Positions 33,881-43,767 of a DNA stretch of 64,000 nt are shown here, in pieces; position 1 is the stretch's first letter, and each line of letters opens with the position of its first letter. The position numbers were made by a program, and so were the translations under genes. The notes below the pieces were generated by a model. That model saw only the letters and a list, made by a program, of their open reading frames with translations. It was not told where the DNA came from and did no database searches. The DNA is from Thiothrix sp. (GTDB taxonomy: Bacteria; Pseudomonadota; Gammaproteobacteria; Thiotrichales; Thiotrichaceae): assembly GCF_028714775.1 (NCBI RefSeq), contig NZ_JAQTLS010000002.1, positions 1 through 64,000 of the forward strand. Direction: 5' to 3'.

Positions 33881-34772
33881 AAATACTGGCTGGCGCGGAA
33901 GTGGCGAAATCCAGCGACCACGCAGGGCGCACGTCGGGTGTTTGCCTTTCCCGCAGCTTGTCCGGTTGCAGGTCAGCGACCACTAGCATTTCGCTATTGG
34001 CAGTACCTTCGCTGAGGATGCCTTCGTGGGAATAGGTGAAATCGCACGCACTCAAGATGGCATTTTGTGCGTACTGGCTGCCCATGCCCGCCACACCTTG
34101 CAAATGCCCCACATTGCCACATAGCGCAACATACACTTCATTTTCCATCGCCCGTGCTTGTGCCGCTTGGCGGATACGCAAATATTGGGTGCGTAATGCC
34201 GTGCTGAATGGGGTGAAAAATACCCTTGCCCCTTGGTTTGCCAACCGCCGCGCCAGTTCTGGGCTTTCAACGTCTTGCCCGATAAGGATGCCGACCGTGC
34301 CGCAATCGGTTTCAATAGCGTGGGCAAAGTTGCCGGAACAGGTGCTCCACGCTTGGCTTTCGTGTTGCGGAATCTGGATTTTGGATTGGCGGTGCAAGCT
34401 GCCGTCACGCAGCGCCACGAGGCAGACGTTTTCCACTTGCCCATTGGGGCGGCTGATCAGATGTGTGCCGCCGATAATATTGACACGGTGTTGGGTCGCT
34501 AGCCTGCGCAGGCTTTTTTCGATCTTGAAGGTATAATGGTGCAAGATGGCGAGCGCTTCACCGACAGTGAGCTTGCGGTGTTGCAGGGTGAGGAGCTGCA
34601 AGGTGAATAATTCCGGCAGTACGATGAAATCAGCCTGTTGTTCCGCTGCGGTAACAACCCAGTGCCCAAGCTGGTTGCTGAAATCCTCAAACGTGCTGAG
34701 TGGTTGTTGCCTATACTGCACACTTGCCACCCGTACATTCTCAGGAAAATGGGAAAGGTTTGCGCCACCCAT
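33762..34772 (-). CDS. Nitrilase-superfamily protein lacking the catalytic cysteine
   Basis: The protein of about 336 residues follows the carbon-nitrogen hydrolase fold: the Glu in VLPELFTLQ and the Lys in QSKIQIPQHE are present. The third catalytic position, normally the Cys of ICYDVEFPE, reads IGQDVESPE (GGG CAA codons). By known chemistry it should be unable to hydrolyse amides or nitriles. The last about 40 residues (SSHPHAPPAPAPAAP and so on) are low-complexity and antisense to the chaN 3' end, suggesting loss of the original stop. The ATG at 34772 follows GGGGGT by 7 bases; a TTG at 34793 is weaker. Confidence 0.8.
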   Translation of the reverse strand: MGGANLSHFPENVRVASVQYRQQPLSTFEDFSNQLGHWVVTAAEQQADFIVLPELFTLQLLTLQHRKLTVGEALAILHHYTFKIEKSLRRLATQHRVNIIGGTHLISRPNGQVENVCLVALRDGSLHRQSKIQIPQHESQAWSTCSGNFAHAIETDCGTVGILIGQDVESPELARRLANQGARVFFTPFSTALRTQYLRIRQAAQARAMENEVYVALCGNVGHLQGVAGMGSQYAQNAILSACDFTYSHEGILSEGTANSEMLVVADLQPDKLRERQTPDVRPAWSLDFATSAPASIFTARSQHRRTNSSHPHAPPAPAPAAPAYIAPVSASGRSC

Positions 34773-34917
34773 AGATTTACCCCCAATTATCAAACGATTG
34801 ATGATATTGAACGACTGTCAGTCTACACAGGTTGTTGTGGTAAATATAAGACAAAGTTTTTTAACCCCCATAAGCAGAATTACTGTACCGCCCGTCGGGT
34901 TTTCCTTGGAGGACAAT

Positions 34918-35574
34918 ATGCAAGCAGATTTTTGGCTAGAACGTTGGGAACAGAACCAAATCGGTTTCCATCAGGATGACTTTAACAACCACTTACAGGC
35001 TTTCTGGCACAAGCTGAATGTGCCTGCGGGCGGTCAAATTTTCGTGCCGCTGTGTGGCAAAAGCCGCGATATGTTGTGGCTGCGAGCGCAAGGTTTTCAA
35101 GTAACAGGGGTGGAACTTAGCCCGATTGCGGTACAGGATTTCTTTGCTGAAAACCGGCTGGAAGCGCAGGTGACGCAACAGGGCAAATTGGAACGCTGGG
35201 AAGCGGACGGTTTGGTCATCCTCTTGGGTGATTTTTTCAACCTGACAGCGGCGGATGTGGCGGATTGTGCCGGAGTCTTCGACCGTGCCTCACTGATCGC
35301 GTTACCACCGGAAATGCGGGCGCGTTATGCACAACATTTCAGCGCGATTTTGCCACCCCATGTACAAACCTTGCTGGTCACGTTGGAGTACGCGCAAACC
35401 GAAATGAAAGGCCCACCGTTTGCCGTGCATGAGGCAGAGGTGCGCAACGCTTATGAGGCAGCTTTCCGCGTCGAAAAGTTGTTTGAAACCAGTGTACTGG
35501 ATGAAAGCCCCAGCTTCCGCCAACGGGGGCTGACGTGCTTGGATGAAAAGGTGTATTTACTGATGCCGCGCTGA
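34918..35574 (+). CDS. tpm: Thiopurine S-methyltransferase family protein
   Basis: This 218-residue SAM-dependent methyltransferase starts MQADFWLERWEQNQIGFHQ and has the motif I variant FVPLCGKSRDMLWL and VTGVELSPIAV. It is the typical bacterial TPMT, able to methylate thiopurines, selenium or tellurium compounds. The ATG at 34918 follows TTGGAGG. An open frame continues upstream to 34546 but runs antisense to the nitrilase-like gene and is not family-like. Its neighbour is convergent yidD, 5 bases away. Confidence 0.92.
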   Translation: MQADFWLERWEQNQIGFHQDDFNNHLQAFWHKLNVPAGGQIFVPLCGKSRDMLWLRAQGFQVTGVELSPIAVQDFFAENRLEAQVTQQGKLERWEADGLVILLGDFFNLTAADVADCAGVFDRASLIALPPEMRARYAQHFSAILPPHVQTLLVTLEYAQTEMKGPPFAVHEAEVRNAYEAAFRVEKLFETSVLDESPSFRQRGLTCLDEKVYLLMPR

Positions 35575-35579
35575 AACGT

Positions 35580-35840
35580 TTAACGTTTATCACATTGGTC
35601 GGAACCGCATTGGCAGGAGGGTTTGCCCGGTTCCGGCACTAAATCCACCCCACCTTCGTGCCACGGGTTGCAGCGCCCAATACGGCGGATCGCCAGCCAT
35701 GAGCCTTTCAACGCACCGTGTTTTTCGATGGCTTCTTTCGCGTAGTGCGAACAGGTGGGGTAAAAACGGCAGTTACTGCCCAGCATCGGGCTGATGAAAA
35801 ACTGGTAGAAGCGGATGAGGAGCAGGAATGGGTATTTCAT
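35580..35840 (-). CDS. yidD: YidD membrane protein insertion efficiency factor
   Basis: The 86-residue protein has the family sequence [23 protein letters not shown] (shown in parts: [23 protein letters not shown]) and [12 protein letters not shown]. YidD sits at the inner membrane and helps YidC insert proteins. It usually lies between rnpA and yidC, but neither is present here, so it has moved. The ATG at 35840 gives the standard N-terminus. Confidence 0.92.
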   Translation of the reverse strand: MKYPFLLLIRFYQFFISPMLGSNCRFYPTCSHYAKEAIEKHGALKGSWLAIRRIGRCNPWHEGGVDLVPEPGKPSCQCGSDQCDKR

Positions 35841-35911
35841 TGCGCCATTATAGCAACAATGCGAAACTCCGCCCAACACACAGTTAGTCCATCACAAAGA
35901 GCTTGCACCAC

Positions 35912-38900
35912 ATGAATATGGAACAATCGCTAGGTCTGGGCAAAAAGCACCATGACCCAGCGGCGGAACGCCGTCGCCTACAGCTTTACATCAACCTCAA
36001 ACTTTCCTCGACCGGGCAGCCACCCGCGAATGCTGGCGATAACGAATTTCTCTCGATTGCCCACGATTTGCTGCAAAGTTACCGTGAGAAAAATCGCCTG
36101 CTGACTGGCTACTTATGCCCGGCTGACCAGCGTATCCAAAGTTTCCTCGACAGCTATTTGGAAGATTGTGGGGCGGAAGGCAAGGTACGCCTGCCCGGCA
36201 ATAGCGTCGTGCTTGACCGCTACGGCGTGGCGCGGGAACTTTCTTTGCCGTCTGACAGCGACGAATTCAAGTCCGACATCATTTCCAGCTACCGCGTAAA
36301 ACAGGGCATTTTGCACAATCCGGCGAATGACCGCCGCACCACCAAAGGCTCGTTCCACATTGCCGAAGGCGGTTTGCCGGTTCCCGGCGACAAAAAAGCC
36401 GTGCCGAAACTGGCGTTTGCGCGGATGTTGGCGCACGCCATGAACCCGCCGGATACCTTGTTGCAACTGCCATTCACTGCCAACGAAGCGCAACAGGCCA
36501 AGCTGTTCGTTTCCTTGCTGCTACGCCCGGTGGTCTGCCCGGAAATCCCCGGTGTGGAAGCGGAAAAAAGCATGGAAATCCGCTTTTTTGCCCCCGGCAA
36601 TCTGGTCAGTAACCTCGATTTCGTCGAAAGCATTTTCGGCAATGCGGGCAACCCTTACCTGCCTGCACAAGATGCCGCGCTGGATGTGGATCATTGGACG
36701 GGGCATACCGGCTGCGTCATCCTTGCCCCGCACCTCACGCGCTTGACCAAAAAAGAGCTGGGTTTGCCGCACTACGACCAAGCCACGGAACGCCAACGCA
36801 AAGATGGCATGTGCTGGCAGGAGGCGGGCGAGCTTTACAACGACGGCAGTTCTTTCAAAGTCACTGCCCGCGACACACGCGGGGTGATTGTCACCATCCT
36901 CGCCGACAACTATTACGGCTACTGCAAGAAAGAAGTCAAAACCCAGATCAGTTACGCAGCCAACCTGTTCGGGCTGGCGGAGGAAGAACATGCGGGGGGC
37001 GCACTGGCTTTCCAACGCCGCAACCACGGTGAGGAATACGGCGCGGATAGCCGTACCCGCAAACGCCCGGAAATTTACAATTTTGAGCGCATGGTGGCGG
37101 AATACGGTGCACGCATGGATGTGCAGCCGGAAGGTTACGCCATCGACAAAGCGCACCCCGACCTGATTTATCTGCCGCTCGACATCCGCATGGATTTGCG
37201 CACCCAAACCATCCGCTGGAAAAATGCCACGGGCGAACACTGCATCAAGCTGCGCCCCGGCAAGGTTTACATGCAGCCCAACGGTTACAAAACCGAGATG
37301 CAGAAACACCCTTCTGCCCCTAGCTGGCGCATTATCGGCACGGATGCGGAAGGCACGTTCTGCCACAAGCCGTGCACCGTTTCCGGCGGCGGCAAATCGG
37401 AAATTTCCAAGTCGCTGAATGACGCAGTAATCTACGGCCCAGTATTCGTGCAGGATTTCGAGGATGACATGGATCAGGTCGAAATCATTTTCAACCACGA
37501 TTACACCCAGCGCCTCAAGCCGGAATTCGCCGACGAAGACAGCGACCCAACCCGCCAGCCGCTTAGCCCGGAACGCAGCCTCGGTTCGGTGATCAAGCTG
37601 CTTACCCCTTCGCCCAGCAATACCGACGAATACAACTCGTGGCTGGCGAGCATCCCTCCACGCATCCTTTCGCAAGCCTTCATCATCAAGCGCATGTATA
37701 AACCGGGGTCGGGCAGCAACTGGCGCAAGCATTTCTCGGTGGATGTGATTAACGGAATGCCGGGCAATGCGCTGAAACACAACGGGCGCGAACTGGTCGC
37801 CTCTTACCTGCGTGTCGGCTTGGATAAGGCGGGTAACTGGCACACCTACAAAGTCCGCCAAGATTTCATCGCCACCGAAAAAGTGCAGATGGAAGACGAC
37901 ATCAGCGCGTCGGTGGTGGTGAGTGGCGACGTATTGCCCAACCGTTCACCGAAATCATCCAATTCCAGCGTCAAACTGGTGAAAAACTGCGAATACCGCC
38001 TGTTCCAGCGCCCGGATGAAGCCATCCATCGCGGTTTCGACAAGCAAACCGAACACGATATGGCGCAACCGGACAATTTCATTGCCAACTTTGAGCCGTT
38101 GAAAGGCGACTCACTCACTGAAATCGTTGAGGATGTGGTCGAATTCCAGCAATACACCGACCCGATGCGTAACTTGCTGCAAACGGCGAATGAGTCCGGC
38201 GAATACGTGGTGTCTTCCGCCAACCCGCGTTTGGTGAATGGCAAACCCAGCCAGAATCCGCGTTACCTGCAAATCCGCCCTGACCTGCAACAGCCCCTAC
38301 GTAAGTATGTCGCGGAAATGGGGGCGCGTTTCCTGCGGCGTGTGCCGCTGAACCAACCGCTGATGACGCCGGTTGATGCGGTGCTGACCGGGCGGCGTAA
38401 CAACCCGCCGGAAAAGGGCATCCGTCCTCTGGCGGTGTTTAACCCGATCCATTATCAGGAATTGCCGGAACTGTTCATGGATTTCATTTGCAGCGTGACC
38501 GGCAAATCGCCCTCCACCACGGGTGCGGGCAGCGAAGGCGCATTGACCAAAGGGCCTTTCAACGCTTTGCGCACCACCGCTGACCTGAACAATGCGCTGG
38601 TGTCGTTCATCATCAGCGGTTACGCGGGTTTTTCCAGTGCGGCTGGGTATATCGGTGCAAACCTGCGCGTTGACCACGACATCAGTTTGCTGATCCCGGA
38701 AATCTGGGCGCGGCTGCGTGAACACGAGCGTGATCCGCGTTACCTGATTGAACATGGCTATTTGGAAAAGCTGGAAGATTTCGAGTACCAAGGCCAACCC
38801 GTGCTGGCAAGCCGTTTGGGCTACCGCATTACCGACCGTTTTGTTGCCACGTTTATGGGTAAAATCTTCGACAATCCGGCGGTGGTATTCGGCGAAAACA

Positions 38901-39370
38901 CCCTCAAGCCAGAAACGCAGGGCATGGATGTGTTCGTGGATGGCATCAACAATATCGTCGAAGCGCAGCAACACGTCGCGCAAGCCTATCTGGATGACGG
39001 CAGCATCGAAGACGCTTGCCCGCCGCTGCAAGCTTTGTTGCACATCATGGCAACTGGCAGTTATCAGGGGAAAAATGCGCACCATCCCGACATCCGCGCC
39101 CTGTTTACCCGCGATGTCATGCTGAATTCCCGCTGGTATCAGCAACGTTTGCTGACCAAACAGCAGCGCGATATTGCTTTGTGGGAACGCCATTGCCACG
39201 ACCTGCAAGCGTTTCTTGGCAAGGAAACCCATCAGGATGTGGCGGAAAAGATGGACATTGCCGGACGTTTGCAGCACGCACAGGCCAAGCTGGCGCATAT
39301 CTGTACCCCGGAATACTTGCGCAGTTTGGAAGGGACGATTGGCGCGGATTTGTTGGGGGGCTACGCTTAG
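35912..39370 (+). CDS. PPi-dependent phosphoenolpyruvate carboxykinase
   Basis: The protein of about 1152 residues matches, along its length, the large PPi-type PEPCK described from Propionibacterium and Entamoeba, which converts oxaloacetate and PPi (or the reverse) to PEP, CO2 and phosphate without ATP or GTP. Recognised stretches are DRRTTKGSFHIAEGGLP, NLDFVESIFGNAGNPYLP, DHWTGHTGCVILAPHL, DNYYGYCKKEVKTQISY and a P-loop-like SGGGKSEISKS. It has no relationship to the usual PEPCK in size. The ATG at 35912 has only a weak ribosome binding site (AAAGAG); a TTG at 35903 is possible. It stands alone, without obvious operon partners. Confidence 0.85.
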   Translation: MNMEQSLGLGKKHHDPAAERRRLQLYINLKLSSTGQPPANAGDNEFLSIAHDLLQSYREKNRLLTGYLCPADQRIQSFLDSYLEDCGAEGKVRLPGNSVVLDRYGVARELSLPSDSDEFKSDIISSYRVKQGILHNPANDRRTTKGSFHIAEGGLPVPGDKKAVPKLAFARMLAHAMNPPDTLLQLPFTANEAQQAKLFVSLLLRPVVCPEIPGVEAEKSMEIRFFAPGNLVSNLDFVESIFGNAGNPYLPAQDAALDVDHWTGHTGCVILAPHLTRLTKKELGLPHYDQATERQRKDGMCWQEAGELYNDGSSFKVTARDTRGVIVTILADNYYGYCKKEVKTQISYAANLFGLAEEEHAGGALAFQRRNHGEEYGADSRTRKRPEIYNFERMVAEYGARMDVQPEGYAIDKAHPDLIYLPLDIRMDLRTQTIRWKNATGEHCIKLRPGKVYMQPNGYKTEMQKHPSAPSWRIIGTDAEGTFCHKPCTVSGGGKSEISKSLNDAVIYGPVFVQDFEDDMDQVEIIFNHDYTQRLKPEFADEDSDPTRQPLSPERSLGSVIKLLTPSPSNTDEYNSWLASIPPRILSQAFIIKRMYKPGSGSNWRKHFSVDVINGMPGNALKHNGRELVASYLRVGLDKAGNWHTYKVRQDFIATEKVQMEDDISASVVVSGDVLPNRSPKSSNSSVKLVKNCEYRLFQRPDEAIHRGFDKQTEHDMAQPDNFIANFEPLKGDSLTEIVEDVVEFQQYTDPMRNLLQTANESGEYVVSSANPRLVNGKPSQNPRYLQIRPDLQQPLRKYVAEMGARFLRRVPLNQPLMTPVDAVLTGRRNNPPEKGIRPLAVFNPIHYQELPELFMDFICSVTGKSPSTTGAGSEGALTKGPFNALRTTADLNNALVSFIISGYAGFSSAAGYIGANLRVDHDISLLIPEIWARLREHERDPRYLIEHGYLEKLEDFEYQGQPVLASRLGYRITDRFVATFMGKIFDNPAVVFGENTLKPETQGMDVFVDGINNIVEAQQHVAQAYLDDGSIEDACPPLQALLHIMATGSYQGKNAHHPDIRALFTRDVMLNSRWYQQRLLTKQQRDIALWERHCHDLQAFLGKETHQDVAEKMDIAGRLQHAQAKLAHICTPEYLRSLEGTIGADLLGGYA

Positions 39371-39683
39371 GCGTTAACCGAGCATCGCAAACAACGCTGC
39401 CAGTAAAGCGCGGTCAGGGGCGTTACCCAGCGATTGCTCAGCCGCGTGCAATACTTGGGTGCTCATGCGGTTACCGCTGGGCTATCGAAGCCTTGCAGCG
39501 CGGCTAGCTGGTGTTGTTGGGTGTCCGGCACGGTCGCCCGTTCTGGCAACGTTGGGGGCTTGACGTTCGACCGTGGCTTAAGTGTAGTAATCCTTCGGAC
39601 AGTTTACACAGCAAGCGCCCCTACGCGGAACGTGCATAATCCGTTATGCTGTCTCCTTTAATACGTACAACGACGAAGTATTC
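39371..39683. other. Intergenic region with possible gene debris
   Basis: This 313-base gap has no convincing gene. On the minus strand, two short frames overlap as ATGA. One has a tail ending ALQGFDSPAVTA with no visible start, closing at about 39463. The other is a 30-codon frame (MSTQVLHAAEQSLGNAPDRA...) from 39466 to 39374. They have protein-like composition but no family I know. The rest should contain the helicase promoter. Confidence 0.35.
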
Positions 39684-40934
39684 ATGCAGACCACCCCATC
39701 TTTTGCCGATTTTGCCCTCGCTGAACCGCTGTTACAGGCGGTACAAAAAATGGGGTTTACCCAGCCTACCAGCGTGCAACGCGAGGCAATCCCCCGCGCC
39801 CTGATGCGCCGTGACTTGCTGGTCAGTGCTGAAACGGGCAGCGGTAAAACTGCCGCGTTTTTGCTGCCCACCCTGCATCATCTGCTCAGCCAGCCTTCCG
39901 ACGAATACGGTACTCGTGCTTTGGTGCTGGTTCCGACCCGCGAGTTAGCGAAGCAAATTTTCCAGCAATGCCAGCAGTTGTTGGAGTTCTGCAATTTGCA
40001 GGTGGGGGTTATTACGGGTGGTGCAGATTTCCGCCAACAGCAGAATATGTTGCGTAAAAATACCGAAATCGTGATCGCCACCCCCGGTCGCTTACTGGAA
40101 TTGATGGCAGAACAAACCCCCGATTTTTCCCATCTGGAAGTGCTGGTTTTGGATGAGGCTGACCGGATGCTGGAAATGGGGTTCAGTAAAGAGCTGCAAG
40201 CCATTGCCGCGCAGTGCAATAAACAACGCCAAACCCTGTTGTTTTCCGCCACCTTAAACCACGAAGGCATCATTAAAATCGCCGAAAGGGTGTTAAACGC
40301 GCCTGAAATGGTGGGGCTGAACACCCTGCGCGACCAACATAAAAACATTGAGCAGCAAGTCGTCCTCGCCGATGACACCGCGCACAAGCAACGTTTGCTG
40401 GCATGGTTGCTGCTGAATGAAAATTTCACCAAAGCCTTGGTGTTCACCAATAGCCGGGCGCAAGCGGATAGTCTAAGCGGTACATTGCAAGCACAAGGCG
40501 TGCGTTGCGGGGTGCTGCACGGCGATATGGATCAAAAAAACCGTAACCGCATCATGGCACTGTTCCGCGACGGCGTGATCAGCACTTTACTTGCGACTGA
40601 TCTTGCCGCACGCGGCTTGGACATCCCCGGTGTGGAATTGGTGGTCAATTTTGACGTGCCCCGCACGGGCATCCATTACATCCACCGCATCGGACGTACT
40701 GGGCGCGGCGATACACCGGGTTTGACCATTGCCTTGGTCAAGAGCACCGAATGGAATTTGATGGTCGGTATCGAGCGGTTTTTGCGTCAAAATTTCAAAC
40801 ATCGTACTATTGAAGGCTTGGAAGGCCAGTATACCGGCCCCAAAAAACTCAAAGCCTCCGGTAAAGCGGCGGGCAGCAAAAAGAAAAAACTTGCCAAAAA
40901 AGCGGCAGCAACCAAAAAAGGGAAGAAGCGTTAA
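39684..40934 (+). CDS. DEAD-box RNA helicase (SrmB/RhlE-like)
   Basis: The 416-residue ATP-dependent RNA helicase has all DEAD-box motifs in order: Q motif region [20 protein letters not shown] (motif I), [26 protein letters not shown] and HRIGRTGR. The C-terminus is a Lys/Ala-rich tail ([17 protein letters not shown]) expected to bind RNA. Such enzymes unwind structured RNA in ribosome assembly or decay. It ends 2 bases before nadA, so they may share a transcript. I cannot separate SrmB from RhlE by motifs alone. Confidence 0.88.
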   Translation: MQTTPSFADFALAEPLLQAVQKMGFTQPTSVQREAIPRALMRRDLLVSAETGSGKTAAFLLPTLHHLLSQPSDEYGTRALVLVPTRELAKQIFQQCQQLLEFCNLQVGVITGGADFRQQQNMLRKNTEIVIATPGRLLELMAEQTPDFSHLEVLVLDEADRMLEMGFSKELQAIAAQCNKQRQTLLFSATLNHEGIIKIAERVLNAPEMVGLNTLRDQHKNIEQQVVLADDTAHKQRLLAWLLLNENFTKALVFTNSRAQADSLSGTLQAQGVRCGVLHGDMDQKNRNRIMALFRDGVISTLLATDLAARGLDIPGVELVVNFDVPRTGIHYIHRIGRTGRGDTPGLTIALVKSTEWNLMVGIERFLRQNFKHRTIEGLEGQYTGPKKLKASGKAAGSKKKKLAKKAAATKKGKKR

Positions 40935-40936
40935 TC

Positions 40937-41983
40937 ATGTCTAAACCCATCAACATCCCCATCATCAAAGTCCCGCCCACCGCGCTGATTGAGTCGCTGA
41001 ACCCGCATTACACGCCCGAACAAAAAGTGGTGGTGAAGGACAAAATCAAACGCCTGCTCAAAGAGCAAGATGCAGTGCTGGTGGCGCATTACTACGTCGA
41101 ACGCGATTTGCAGGAGTTGGCGGAAGAAACTGGCGGTTACGTTTCCGACTCGCTGGATATGGCGAAATTCGGCAACGAACACCCTGCGACTACGTTGATT
41201 GTTGCGGGGGTGCGTTTCATGGGCGAAACCGCGAAGATTTTGAACCCCGAAAAGCGCGTATTGATGCCAACGCTGGAAGCCGAATGTTCGCTCGATTTGG
41301 AATGCCCCGCCGACCAATTCATCCCGTTTTGCGACGAAAATCCTGACCGCACCGTCGTGGTGTATTCCAATACCAGTGCGGAAGTGAAGGCGCGTGCCGA
41401 TTACGTCGTGACCTCCAGCATTGCGGTGGAGTTGGTGACATGGCTGGATGAACAGGGCAAGAAAATCCTCTGGGCGCCTGACAAACATTTGGGCAACTAC
41501 ATCCAGCGCCTTACCGGGGCGGATATGTTGCGCTGGCAAGCCGCTTGCGTGGTGCATGACGAATTCAAATCCCGCGCTTTGGGTAAGTTGATTGAGGAAT
41601 ACCCCGACGCAGGCGTGCTGGTTCACCCCGAATCGCCGGAAGAAATCATCAAGCTGGCAGATGCAGTCGGTTCCACCACCCAAATCATCAAAGCAGCGCA
41701 AACCTTGCCCAATAAGCGTTTCATCGTGGCGACCGACAGCGGCATTTTCTACAAAATGCAGCAAGCCGCACCGGACAAGGAATTTATCGCCGCGCCGACC
41801 ATGGGCGAGGGTGCTACCTGCCGCAGTTGTGCGCACTGCCCATGGATGGCAATGAACGGTTTGCACAACTTGCTGAAAGTGTTGGAAACGGGTGAAAACG
41901 AGATTTTCGTAGATGAAGACATCCGCGTGAAAGCCTTACGCTCTACACAGCGGATGTTGGATTTCGCCAAGATGCGGCGTTAA
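40937..41983 (+). CDS. nadA: Quinolinate synthase
   Basis: NadA condenses iminoaspartate and dihydroxyacetone phosphate into quinolinate for NAD synthesis, using a [4Fe-4S] cluster. The 348-residue protein has [20 protein letters not shown], a Cys in [12 protein letters not shown], one in [10 protein letters not shown] and the C-terminal cluster [20 protein letters not shown]. The ATG follows the helicase stop by 2 bases. Its 3' end overlaps convergent purD by 4 bases. Confidence 0.95.
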   Translation: MSKPINIPIIKVPPTALIESLNPHYTPEQKVVVKDKIKRLLKEQDAVLVAHYYVERDLQELAEETGGYVSDSLDMAKFGNEHPATTLIVAGVRFMGETAKILNPEKRVLMPTLEAECSLDLECPADQFIPFCDENPDRTVVVYSNTSAEVKARADYVVTSSIAVELVTWLDEQGKKILWAPDKHLGNYIQRLTGADMLRWQAACVVHDEFKSRALGKLIEEYPDAGVLVHPESPEEIIKLADAVGSTTQIIKAAQTLPNKRFIVATDSGIFYKMQQAAPDKEFIAAPTMGEGATCRSCAHCPWMAMNGLHNLLKVLETGENEIFVDEDIRVKALRSTQRMLDFAKMRR

Positions 41984-43266
41984 GCCTGTTCCCGCGCTAT
42001 CGCCCGATGCCCGATGTCGGTGCGGTAGTAAACGCCATCCCACTGGATTTCATGCACCAGTGCATAGGCGTTAGCTTGCGCTTCGGTAACGGTGTTGCCC
42101 AAACCGACGGCGCACAGCACGCGCCCACCGTTGGTGACGACTTGCCCATCCTGCTCTGACGTTCCTGCATGGAATACTTTGCCGTCGAGCTTCGCCGCTG
42201 CATCTAACCCGTTGATCACGTCGCCTTTACGGTAAGTGTCTGGGTAACCACCTGCTGCCAATACCACGCCTAAAGAAGCGCGGCTGTCCCATTGTGTCGT
42301 GACCTGATCCAGCCGTTCATCCAGTGCCGCTTCCAATAAATCGACGAAATCGGATTGCAAACGCACCATGATCGGTTGGGTTTCTGGGTCGCCGAAACGG
42401 CAATTGAATTCCAGCACTTTCGGCACGCCTTGCGGGTTGATCATCACGCCTGCGTACAAAAAGCCCGTGTAGGGGATGCCATCTGCTGCCATGCCGCGCA
42501 CGGTGGGGTAAATCACTTCCTGCATGATGCGCTCGTGCATCGCGGGTGTGACCACTGGCGCGGGGGAATACGCACCCATGCCGCCGGTATTTGGCCCTTT
42601 GTCGCCGTTGTCGCGGGCTTTGTGGTCTTGGGAACTTGCCATCGCCAGTACGTGTTCGCCATCCACCATCACGATGAAACTGGCTTCCTCGCCGAGCAGG
42701 AATTCCTCAATCACCACGCGGCTACCCGCAGCACCGAAAGCATTGCCTGCCAGCATGTCATTGACCGCTGCAATGGCTTCATCTTCCGTTTGCGCCAGAA
42801 TCACGCCTTTGCCCGCCGCCAAACCATCAGCTTTCACCACAATCGGTGCACCCATCTTGCGGATATACGCTACGGCGGGTTCGATCTCGGTGAAATTGGC
42901 ATAATCAGCGGTAGAAATCTGATGTCGTGCGAGGAAGTCTTTGGCAAACGCTTTGGAAGATTCCAGTTGCGCCGCTTGTTGGGTAGGGCCGAAACAACGC
43001 AAACCCGCCGCACGGAATTTATCCACGATACCTTTGGAAAGCGGGGCTTCGGGGCCGACCACGGTCAAACCGATACTGTTTGCTTGCGCGTATTGCACCA
43101 GCGCATCCACGTCTTCCGCTGCAATTGGCAGGTTGCGCATGTTCGGTTCCAGCGCAGTGCCTGCATTGCCGGGGGCTACCAGCACTTCGCTTACGCGCCC
43201 GGATTGGGCAATTTTCCACGCCAGCGCATGTTCGCGCCCACCGCCACCGACTACCAGAACTTTCAT
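41980..43266 (-). CDS. purD: Phosphoribosylamine-glycine ligase
   Basis: PurD joins phosphoribosylamine and glycine with ATP in the second step of purine synthesis. The 428-residue ATP-grasp enzyme begins [20 protein letters not shown] and has [21 protein letters not shown] and [13 protein letters not shown], the metal-binding signature. It is complete. It overlaps nadA tail-to-tail. No purH precedes it, although purT is 36 kb away. Confidence 0.95.
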   Translation of the reverse strand: MKVLVVGGGGREHALAWKIAQSGRVSEVLVAPGNAGTALEPNMRNLPIAAEDVDALVQYAQANSIGLTVVGPEAPLSKGIVDKFRAAGLRCFGPTQQAAQLESSKAFAKDFLARHQISTADYANFTEIEPAVAYIRKMGAPIVVKADGLAAGKGVILAQTEDEAIAAVNDMLAGNAFGAAGSRVVIEEFLLGEEASFIVMVDGEHVLAMASSQDHKARDNGDKGPNTGGMGAYSPAPVVTPAMHERIMQEVIYPTVRGMAADGIPYTGFLYAGVMINPQGVPKVLEFNCRFGDPETQPIMVRLQSDFVDLLEAALDERLDQVTTQWDSRASLGVVLAAGGYPDTYRKGDVINGLDAAAKLDGKVFHAGTSEQDGQVVTNGGRVLCAVGLGNTVTEAQANAYALVHEIQWDGVYYRTDIGHRAIAREQA

Positions 43267-43388
43267 GTTTGCTCCCTAAATCCTGAAAAACGCACCATTA
43301 AAGCGGGATTAGGTAGCTGTTTCAATAGCTCATGCGTTAAATGTCAGGATGTGTTCAAGCCGGAAATGGATTCGTCCGGGAGTTAGAA

Positions 43389-43721
43389 ATGTACTATTGT
43401 GGAATTTTACTGGTAGCCGCCTTGTTAGGCGGGTGCAAAAATGAGACCTCTCCCCCGCAAGTGGCGGAGCTTCCGCCTGCACGGGTGGTGGCGACGGTTT
43501 ATGCTGTGCATTCAGACACGGGTAATACCGCGTGCTACCGTGCGCCGGATGCGGCCTCACCCCTTGTCAGCACGCTCAGTAATGGACAACTGGCGGATTT
43601 GGTATCCATGCAGGAGGGTGTCATCAAAAATGGCAACGATTACTGGTTGCACATTTACCCGCGCCTCGGGCATCGGCCCAGTTGCTATATCAACATCAAC
43701 CAGCTTGTGCCGGTTTCGTAA
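43389..43721 (+). CDS. Small lipoprotein with SH3-like domain
   Basis: The precursor of about 110 residues has a lipoprotein signal (MYYCGILLVAALLGGC) whose lipobox Cys is followed by a Pro/Ala-rich spacer. The rest resembles a bacterial SH3 fold (about 45-110): TACYRAPDAASPLVSTLSNG, DLVSMQEGV and DYWLHIY. SH3-like domains bind peptidoglycan or proteins. I picked the ATG at 43389 so that the signal starts at the N-terminus; a longer frame opens at 43341. Function unknown. Confidence 0.6.
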   Translation: MYYCGILLVAALLGGCKNETSPPQVAELPPARVVATVYAVHSDTGNTACYRAPDAASPLVSTLSNGQLADLVSMQEGVIKNGNDYWLHIYPRLGHRPSCYININQLVPVS

Positions 43722-43767
43722 AAGCTTTGTTATGCTGTCAGCCTTAGTTACACACACATGATAAGCA

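Noticed and set aside
34546-34917. Upstream extension of the tpm frame
   Set aside because: The extension is antisense to the nitrilase-like gene and unlike any methyltransferase; the ATG at 34918 has a good ribosome binding site.
36521-37861. Long minus-strand open frame (446 codons) antisense to the PEPCK gene
   Set aside because: It lies fully inside the PPi-PEPCK gene, has low-complexity composition rich in Arg, Val and Ala, and matches no family. It is a shadow of GC-rich codon use, as are those at 38297-39298 and 40931-41866.
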